From positions 1 through 10,652 of the forward strand of contig JAUVBO010000036.1 of assembly GCA_030591195.1 (NCBI GenBank): a stretch of DNA of 10,652 nucleotides. The letters are read 5' to 3'. This DNA comes from Pseudomonadota bacterium. Lineage in GTDB: Bacteria; Myxococcota; Polyangia; GCA-2747355; JACKDQ01. The notes under the pieces were generated by a model. It was not told the origin of the DNA. It was given only the letters and a program-made list of their open reading frames with translations, and searched no databases. The position numbers were made by a program, and so were the translations under genes. Positions 7,306 to 10,652 of this stretch are shown piece by piece. Within the stretch, counting starts at the first letter, position 1, and each line of letters starts with the position of its first letter.

Positions 7306-7407
7306 ATGAGTCAGCCTCGGACCAACATCACGAATCGCGGCTCGATCGCCCTGACTCGGCTCAGGGCTGGGCGCACGCCTTGTAGGCCGCCAGGGACGAG
7401 GCATTGA
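7306..7407 (+). CDS. Candidate small basic protein, 33 residues
   Basis: ATG at 7306 is preceded by GGAGG (7296-7300) with a 5-base spacer, and a sigma-54-like element ends at 7272. The frame reads MSQPRTNITNRGSIALTRLR then AGRTPCRPPGTRH, a basic peptide with seven arginines and no recognisable domain, signal peptide or membrane segment. Its last 47 bases run antisense to the 3' end of the membrane-protein gene. The combination of start signals is better than expected for a shadow frame, but the short length and the overlap argue for caution. It may instead be the start of a non-coding antisense transcript. Confidence 0.22.
   Translation: MSQPRTNITNRGSIALTRLRAGRTPCRPPGTRH
7348..7367 (-). terminator. 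Hairpin at the end of the membrane-protein gene
   Basis: GCCCTGA (7348-7354) and TCAGGGC (7361-7367) pair perfectly over 7 bases around a 6-base loop. The arm at 7361 includes the TGA stop of the gene. No U-tract follows on the minus strand, so if it terminates it is of the U-less kind; it may instead stabilise the 3' end. Confidence 0.35.
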
Positions 7408-8089
7408 CGATGCACGTCGCCAGCGTCTGGGGCACCTTGCCCGGACACGCGGCCACCGCCCGCCGCATCTTGCTGCTGCGCATCACCCGGTCCAGCCGCG
7501 CCTGCTGCCGCGCCCCGGACAGCCGCCGGAAGCTTCGCTTGCGGCGCGCCTTGAGCAGCGTCCCCTGGCGAAACATCCGCTCGCAGTCACTGATGCTCGC
7601 CATCTCCGAGGCCCCAGCGGCGACGCCCTCGGCCTCGCCCTCGGCCTCGCCCTCGGCGGGCTCGCCCTGCTGCGCTCCGGCGAGGGCGGCCGCTGCCTCG
7701 GACATCGCCGTCTGCTTCTTCGCGTTGCCCACGGCCCAGAGCGCGGCGCCGATGCCACCGCAGACGATCAGCACGCCGACGATGACAAAGACCACCTTGG
7801 AGCCAGAACCCGAGCGCGCCCTCGCACCCATCTGCGCGCGCGCTCGGTCCTGCGTCCGCTGGTAGCGCTGCTCCTCGTCCCACAGCCGCTCCTCCTCGCG
7901 GCGCTCGAGGTAGGCGACGTAGTCTGGGTCGTGGCGCCGTCGGTCGTCGTCTTCGTCATCGGCTGCGTCGGCCGCGTCCTCCATCGCGTCGTCGATGTCC
8001 GACGACGCGTCGTCATCGCCCATCCCGGTCTCTTGCAGCTCCTCCGGCTCCTCCTCGGCGGAATAGTCGTCTTCCTCTTCGTCACTCAT
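7361..8089 (-). CDS. Acidic single-pass membrane protein of unknown function
   Basis: This 242-residue protein belongs to no family I recognise. Residues 1-50 are extremely acidic (runs of D/E beginning MSDEEEDDYSAEEEPEELQE). Residues 51-90 are a charged, helix-prone R/E/Q stretch, likely a coiled coil. A membrane helix spans about 99-121 (VVFVIVGVLIVCGGIGAALWAV). A Gly/Glu/Ala linker contains EGEAEGEAEG (146-155). A basic C-terminal region (165-242) has four cysteines (169, 215, 226, 239) that could form two disulfides if periplasmic. SGSGSK precedes the helix and KK follows it, so topology is ambiguous. The start is ATG 8089, with GGAGGAG 6 bases ahead; an in-frame ATG 21 codons upstream lacks such a site and adds an unlikely leader. 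A hairpin overlaps the stop codon. Confidence 0.8.
   Translation of the reverse strand: MSDEEEDDYSAEEEPEELQETGMGDDDASSDIDDAMEDAADAADDEDDDRRRHDPDYVAYLERREEERLWDEEQRYQRTQDRARAQMGARARSGSGSKVVFVIVGVLIVCGGIGAALWAVGNAKKQTAMSEAAAALAGAQQGEPAEGEAEGEAEGVAAGASEMASISDCERMFRQGTLLKARRKRSFRRLSGARQQARLDRVMRSSKMRRAVAACPGKVPQTLATCIVNASSLAAYKACAQP
7625..7657 (-). repeat. Short tandem 12-base repeat inside the membrane-protein gene
   Basis: The plus strand alternates GCCCTC and GGCCTC about two and a half times, encoding the EGEAEGEAEG linker on the minus strand. Period 12 keeps the frame. Such a tract could vary in copy number by slippage, changing only linker length. Confidence 0.55.
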
Positions 8090-8095
8090 CAGCGG

Positions 8096-8102
8096 CTCCT
8101 CC
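8096..8102 (-). promoter_or_regulatory. Shine-Dalgarno fixing the membrane-protein start
   Basis: Minus-strand GGAGGAG lies 6 bases before the ATG at 8087-8089. This selects the internal start over an ATG 63 bases upstream and makes the mature protein begin with its acidic run. Confidence 0.75.
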
Positions 8103-8362
8103 CTAACGGCACCTGGACAACAGCGAAGACCTCTTGCTGATCTCTCAATCAATGTAACGCAACAATGGCGCGGAAATCATCACCCGACGGTCCGTGCGAG
8201 GGCCACGCGGGCGGAGGGCCGTCGACGGTAACGAGGAGACGGAGCCGACGGGGCGGCGACAAGGTGAGGAGGAAGGGAGGGGCAGGAGCGCTGCGTCGCG
8301 ATCTAGGCCAAAGCCTGTCGAGCTATCTGCTGGGCGCCGTTCGTGCCGGCGGCTAGCGAGAG
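8103..8362. other. Non-coding stretch upstream of the membrane-protein gene
   Basis: No convincing gene is seen on either strand. A minus-strand TACATT (about 8149-8154) is a weak -10 candidate without a matching -35. An imperfect 8-bp inverted repeat with one G-T pair joins 8186-8193 to 8216-8223 around 22 bases. A polypurine tract at 8266-8282 (GAGGAGGAAGGGAGGGG) has closely spaced G runs. A fragment at 8334-8347 resembles the end of the 49-bp repeat that follows (GCGCCGTTCGTGCC against ACGCCGTTGGTTCC) and may be a decayed further copy. Confidence 0.4.
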
Positions 8363-8463
8363 GGCGGAACGTGTTCGTGGGTCGGCTGCCTGACCACGCC
8401 GTTGGTTCCTCTGAGGCGGAACGTGTTCGTGGGTCGGCTGCCTGACCACGCCGTTGGTTCCTC
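8363..8463. repeat. Two identical 49-bp tandem repeats with internal dyads
   Basis: Bases 8363-8411 and 8415-8463 are identical over 49 positions, separated by TGA, so the period is 52. Since 52 is not a multiple of three, the copies would be read in different frames, arguing against coding sequence. Each copy contains nested dyads: GGAAC and GTTCC near its ends (8366-8370 with 8405-8409 in copy one) and an inner CGTGG/CCACG stem (8376-8380 with 8394-8398) extended by TC/GA across one bulged base, closing an 8-base loop. It resembles a REP/BIME-like intergenic palindrome more than a CRISPR, because the 3-base gap is far too short to be a spacer. Similar copies elsewhere in the genome cannot be seen from here. 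Confidence 0.85.
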
Positions 8464-8490
8464 GCGGCTCGGGCTTCGGCACCCCGCGAG
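8461..8490. repeat. Hairpin abutting the tandem repeat
   Basis: CTCGCGG (8461-8467) pairs perfectly with CCGCGAG (8484-8490) around 16 bases. The left arm overlaps the last three bases of the second 49-bp repeat. It may belong to the same repetitive element or act as a transcription stop between the lipoprotein and the membrane-protein gene. No T-run follows on either strand. Confidence 0.35.
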
Positions 8491-8659
8491 GGTTCGCGAG
8501 TGCCCACAAGGGCCTCTTCGCCGGCGCTCTTGCTGCTCTGGACCAGCATCCACGCTGTGAGCGTCGTGCCTTAATGGCAGCGGTGTTGCCGCAGGTCACC
8601 GATCGCAGTGCCGCATGGCGACAGTCACCAGAGGTCCTGGCGGAACCACCGCCTGTTCG
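8491..8659. other. Non-coding stretch downstream of the lipoprotein gene
   Basis: No gene, RNA or clear promoter could be supported here on either strand. Open frames crossing it on the plus strand are extensions of the antisense frame of the lipoprotein gene, without a ribosome site. Confidence 0.4.
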
Positions 8660-8680
8660 AGCCCGCTGGTTCGGCGGGCT
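8660..8680 (-). terminator. Hairpin just after the lipoprotein stop
   Basis: AGCCCGC (8660-8666) and GCGGGCT (8674-8680) form a perfect 7-bp GC-rich stem with a 7-base loop. It lies one base beyond the TGA at 8682-8684 in the direction of transcription. There is no U-tract after the stem, so it is a plausible but not classical intrinsic terminator. Confidence 0.45.
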
Positions 8681-8681
8681 G

Positions 8682-9305
8682 TCAGTCGACACCCCACTGG
8701 GCGAGGCAAGCGACGAGGTCGGGGGTCTGCTTCCAGCCGCATGCCCCATCCCTGCCGACGGCGCCGCACTGCGAGAGCTGGTAGCAGGCGTAGTGGGGCA
8801 GCCACTCGCAGGTCGAGATCATGCCCGGCCGGTCCGTGCACAGCTGGCTGCTGCAGCCGCCCACGTGGCACGCGGCCGGCTTGGGCTCGGGCTTGACGCA
8901 CTCGCCGCTGGCGTCCGGGTAGTCACCGTCCAGCTCGCACTCGTAGCCCTCGGGACAGGGCAAGCCAGCGATGCCGCCGCAGATCTTGTTCTCGCAGCAC
9001 TCGGCCGGGTAGACCCCGTCGGCCGGGGTGCGGCAGGTGCCACTCTGGTCGATCCACGCGCCCCAGCACGGGTCGGGCTGCTGCTGGCTGATCACGCAGT
9101 GGCCACCAGCGTCCGGGTAGTCACCGTCGAGCTGGCAGGCGTAGCCATCGCCACAGGGCAGCCCGGCGATGCCACCGCAGAAGGCGCCGGCGCTGTCGCT
9201 CTTGCCGACGGCGGCGTTGTGGTCCGTCTGTGGGCCAGCCACGTCGCCGCAGGCGGCGAGGGACAGGGCAGCGACCAGCGAAGTCACGTATGTAGCCTTG
9301 AACAT
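8682..9305 (-). CDS. Cysteine-rich lipoprotein with duplicated CGGIAG modules and an eight-cysteine cluster
   Basis: This 207-residue exported lipoprotein begins MFKATYVTSLVAALSLAAC, with lipobox LAAC and lipidated Cys19. After a short linker with GKSD (34-37), two near-identical modules follow at 43-70 and 109-136: CGGIAGLPCxxGYxCxLDGDYPDAxGxC. Between them lies CWGAWIDQSGTCRTPADGVYPAECC (80-104). Residues 146-200 form a cluster of exactly eight cysteines (146, 151, 156, 166, 174, 180, 189, 200) containing STCEWLPHYACY and CGWKQTPDLVACL, a pattern I recall from small secreted bacterial proteins annotated as eight-cysteine-cluster domains. Apart from the lipid Cys there are 20 cysteines, an even number consistent with disulfides. 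Function is unknown. The start is ATG 9305, with GGGAG 7 bases ahead; a frame open to 9446 crosses the upstream palindrome and was rejected. The gene is divergent from the PilZ gene. Confidence 0.85.
   Translation of the reverse strand: MFKATYVTSLVAALSLAACGDVAGPQTDHNAAVGKSDSAGAFCGGIAGLPCGDGYACQLDGDYPDAGGHCVISQQQPDPCWGAWIDQSGTCRTPADGVYPAECCENKICGGIAGLPCPEGYECELDGDYPDASGECVKPEPKPAACHVGGCSSQLCTDRPGMISTCEWLPHYACYQLSQCGAVGRDGACGWKQTPDLVACLAQWGVD
8898..9179 (-). repeat. In-frame internal duplication of an 84-bp module
   Basis: The segments at 8898-8981 and 9096-9179, each 28 codons, encode the two CGGIAG modules of the lipoprotein and remain highly similar at DNA level, sharing a run around the GDYPDA codons. 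The copies are 198 bases apart. The nucleotide similarity suggests a recent duplication or gene conversion and offers a site for recombination that would delete one module and the intervening segment in frame. Confidence 0.7.
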
Positions 9306-9334
9306 GGTATTGCTCCCGAGATTCGGTGGTGGTC

Positions 9335-9358
9335 TTCGTCCTTCGATCGAGGGACGAA
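9335..9358. promoter_or_regulatory. 24-bp near-perfect palindrome upstream of the lipoprotein
   Basis: The 12-base arms TTCGTCCTTCGA and TCGAGGGACGAA are complementary at 11 of 12 positions; the only mismatch is T9342 opposite G9351. It ends 29 bases before the lipoprotein ATG. A dyad of this size with no loop fits a dimeric regulator's operator better than a terminator. If transcribed it would also form a stem in the leader. No clear -10/-35 pair was found around it. Confidence 0.6.
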
Positions 9359-9446
9359 CCTCGGGCGCGGCCAGTCGCACTTTTTCTGCGGACGCCACGC
9401 AACAAGCGGCTGCTGCTGCCGCCAGTGCTGAGCCACCGTGGCGCAC

Positions 9447-9467
9447 GTCCCGACATCCCGCGGGGAC
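9447..9467. promoter_or_regulatory. Possible activator dyad upstream of the sigma-54 promoter
   Basis: GTCCC (9447-9451) and GGGAC (9463-9467) form an inverted repeat, flanked by matching GCGC at 9441-9444 and 9471-9474. Its centre is about 75 bases upstream of the -12 element of the promoter at 9518-9533, within the range where bacterial enhancer-binding proteins bind. The short arms in GC-rich DNA make this tentative. Confidence 0.28.
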
Positions 9468-9517
9468 AAAGCGCCCTAATCGTCCGACATGGAACGCTTT
9501 TCCCCATGCGCTCCGGC

Positions 9518-9533
9518 TGGCATGTGACTTGCG
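9518..9533 (+). promoter_or_regulatory. Sigma-54 (RpoN) promoter of the PilZ gene
   Basis: TGGCATG-TGAC-TTGCG matches the consensus TGGCAYR-N4-TTGCW at every position except the last, with GG at 9519-9520 and GC at 9531-9532 exactly 10 bases apart. Transcription would begin near 9544, leaving a leader of about 22 bases that carries the Shine-Dalgarno AGGAGGA (9551-9557) before ATG 9566. It implies expression under an enhancer-binding protein, a control style that is abundant in myxobacteria. Confidence 0.7.
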
Positions 9534-9565
9534 ATCCTTCCGTTCGTGCCAGGAGGAACCCAGTG

Positions 9566-10060
9566 ATGAACGGTGTCGCCCATCCCCACGCCCGCGTCCC
9601 GCTCAACCGGCAGCAGGCCGCTATCTCCGGAGAGATCACGCCGCCGCCCCAGCCACCCCGGCGCCGGAAGCTGACCCCGCGGCGCTCGATCCGCGCCGAC
9701 CGGATCATCGGCGAAGTCTCCGAGAAACGCCGCCACCGCCGGCATCGAGTGGCCCGACACGTGCGCTTCCGCTGCGAGCGCCACCTGGTGTCGTCCACCG
9801 ATACGGTGTGCGACCTGAGCGCCAGCGGGATGTTCATCCACACCACACGCCCGATCCCGCCCGGCACGCTGATCCGCGGCGCGCTGCGCTACGACGTCGA
9901 CGGTGACGCGACCCCGATTATCTTCTCGGCCGAGGTGCGCTGGAGCACCCAATACGACGACTGCTTCGTCGGCCACGGTCCCGGCGTTGGCGTGCACTTC
10001 ATCTCCGTCACGGGCCGCGACCGCGACCGCATCGGCCGGATGCTCGCCCGCGGCGACTGA
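9566..10060 (+). CDS. PilZ-domain protein, putative c-di-GMP effector
   Basis: This 164-residue soluble protein consists of a basic, proline-rich N-terminal tail (1-50) and one PilZ domain (about 54-160). The c-di-GMP signature is largely present: an arginine run KRRHRRHRVARH (54-65) and DLSASG (83-88), fitting DxSxxG, followed by MFIHTTRPIPPGT and AEVRWS...GVGVHFI. RxxxR fits R55-R59; in the register with the last Arg directly before the V strand, the first position is His57, so ligand binding should be tested rather than assumed. The start is ATG 9566, with AGGAGGA 8 bases ahead; an adjoining GTG at 9563 is a close alternative. A sigma-54 promoter lies just upstream. The gene is divergent from the lipoprotein and convergent with the kinase. 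No output domain is fused, so it probably acts on a partner protein. Confidence 0.85.
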   Translation: MNGVAHPHARVPLNRQQAAISGEITPPPQPPRRRKLTPRRSIRADRIIGEVSEKRRHRRHRVARHVRFRCERHLVSSTDTVCDLSASGMFIHTTRPIPPGTLIRGALRYDVDGDATPIIFSAEVRWSTQYDDCFVGHGPGVGVHFISVTGRDRDRIGRMLARGD

Positions 10061-10200
10061 GACGCACCAACTGCGACGCACCTACCCCAGGCCGAGCAGC
10101 CAGACCTAAGGTCGCCGGAGCGCCATCACCGCCGGCATCACCGGCGATCCGACAACCCAGCTGACCGACGCGGTCGGGCAAGCTCGCGGGCTCAAGGCGA
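10061..10200. terminator. Convergent intergenic region with hairpins
   Basis: This gap lies between the converging PilZ and kinase genes. CGCCGG/CCGGCG forms a perfect 6-bp stem around CATCA (10130-10146), and CCGAC/GTCGG a 5-bp stem around GCG (10165-10177). Either could serve as a two-way transcription stop, though no T-run follows on either side. No gene is visible. Confidence 0.35.
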
Positions 10201-10652
10201 CTAGCCGATCTCGATCTCCCCGGTCACATCGGTGGCCATGGTCAACAGAATCCGCTCGCTCTCGTCCAGCGCGGCGGCGAGCTCGCGAGCCGTCGCGTAG
10301 CGCTCGGCGGGGTCCTGGCGCAGACAGCGCATCACCACCACCTTCAGCCCGTCGGGCAGGGTCGCCGGCAGCGGCGGTGGACCCTTGTCCAGGTGCATGC
10401 AGAGCTGCTGGCGGGCGTCGCTGGGGAACGGCGGCCGCCCGGACAGCATCCGGTAGAGCGTGACCCCCAACGAAAACACGTCCGCCGGCGGACCGACGTT
10501 CCCTTGACTCCAGATCTCGGGCGAGATGTAGCCCGGAGTGCCCACGGCGAGCCCCTGGCGGGTCAGCCCGTCGTCCTCGGGCAGCTGCAGCTTGGCGAGG
10601 CCGAAGTCGAGGATCTTGACCACGTCGGTCTCGTCCCCGACGGTGGTGAGGA
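10201..10652 (-). CDS. Ser/Thr protein kinase, C-terminal part (Hanks type; 5' end beyond window)
   Basis: The frame is open to the right window edge and ends in TAG at 10201, giving about 150 residues of the C-terminal half of an eukaryotic-like protein kinase. Visible motifs are VKILDFGLAK with the metal-binding DFG (10600-10608), the activation segment ending GTPGYISPE, the helix-F region ADVFSLGVTLYRMLSGRPPF with its conserved Asp, and the subdomain XI segment CLRQDPAERYATARELAAAL. The catalytic HRD loop and ATP-binding lobe lie outside. A GTG at 10621-10623 (V of VVKILDF) is internal, not a start, since LTTVGDETD continues upstream in frame. Only about 20 residues follow the kinase fold (ending TGEIEIG), with no membrane segment or sensor domain after it; any regulatory domain would have to be N-terminal. 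Confidence 0.92.
   Translation of the reverse strand, partial: LTTVGDETDVVKILDFGLAKLQLPEDDGLTRQGLAVGTPGYISPEIWSQGNVGPPADVFSLGVTLYRMLSGRPPFPSDARQQLCMHLDKGPPPLPATLPDGLKVVVMRCLRQDPAERYATARELAAALDESERILLTMATDVTGEIEIG

Noticed and set aside
8363..8463. CRISPR array
   Set aside because: Only two repeats, separated by 3 bases; there is no spacer-sized gap and no cas gene in the window.
8303..8749. Minus-strand frames reading through the 49-bp repeats
   Set aside because: The 52-base period changes frame between copies, the frames overlap the end of the lipoprotein gene, and no ribosome site is present.
8454..9431. Plus-strand 325-codon open frame across the lipoprotein gene and its flanks
   Set aside because: No Shine-Dalgarno, and the antisense strand has a lipobox, cysteine modules and a good start. 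The apparent internal repeats are the reverse of the lipoprotein modules.
9306..9446. N-terminal extension of the lipoprotein to 9446
   Set aside because: It would bury the signal peptide and lipobox 47 residues inside the protein and cross the 24-bp palindrome; ATG 9305 has a proper Shine-Dalgarno.
10621..10623. GTG as start of the kinase frame
   Set aside because: It is the valine just before KILDFG, in the middle of the kinase fold, and the frame stays open upstream to the window edge.

Overview
The window is GC-rich DNA (roughly two thirds G+C by eye). Its gene types are typical of Myxococcota / deltaproteobacterial-grade bacteria: a Wsp-type chemosensory operon, a Hanks-type Ser/Thr kinase, a PilZ protein behind a sigma-54-like promoter, and a lipoprotein built of cysteine-rich modules. 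The assignment rests on gene content and style only; there is no rRNA or other phylogenetic marker here.

Layout. (1) 1-4574, minus strand: a chemosensory operon reading leftward out of the window. A sigma-70-like promoter (4546-4574) is followed by a Cache/HAMP chemoreceptor (2245-4485), a small CheW (1752-2240), a CheR-CheW fusion (47-1762), and the first codons of a further gene starting at 50 with a strong Shine-Dalgarno and a 4-base overlap. The order receptor, CheW, CheR, CheW is that of wspA-wspB-wspC-wspD, with the last two fused, so the cut gene is probably the CheA kinase (wspE position). (2) 4790-7043, minus strand: a two-gene unit of an exported TTHB210-like protein and a BBE-type FAD-linked oxidase. 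(3) 7044-7360: a regulatory-looking gap with an 11-bp-period direct repeat, several dyads and, on the plus strand, a sigma-54-like element placed before a 33-codon ORF. (4) 7361-8089, minus: an acidic single-pass membrane protein of unknown function. (5) 8090-8681: about 590 bases without a convincing gene, holding two exact 49-bp tandem repeats that can fold, and hairpins. (6) 8682-9305, minus: a lipoprotein with duplicated cysteine modules and a C-terminal eight-cysteine cluster. (7) 9306-9565: a divergent control region with a 24-bp palindrome on the lipoprotein side and a near-consensus sigma-54 promoter on the PilZ side. (8) 9566-10060, plus: a PilZ-domain protein. (9) 10201-10652, minus: the C-terminal half of a Ser/Thr protein kinase, convergent with the PilZ gene.

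How it may work together. The Wsp-like operon would sense a signal through a periplasmic Cache domain and pass it to an output encoded to the left of the window. In characterised Wsp systems that output is a diguanylate cyclase. The PilZ protein would be a c-di-GMP effector if it binds the nucleotide. A link between the two is suggestive only, because they lie about 5 kb apart in separate transcription units. The oxidase/TTHB210 pair, the membrane protein and the lipoprotein have no evident link to signalling. Several long open frames antisense to the real genes are by-products of GC-rich codon usage. Start sites were reassigned inward for five genes on Shine-Dalgarno, promoter or neighbour evidence.
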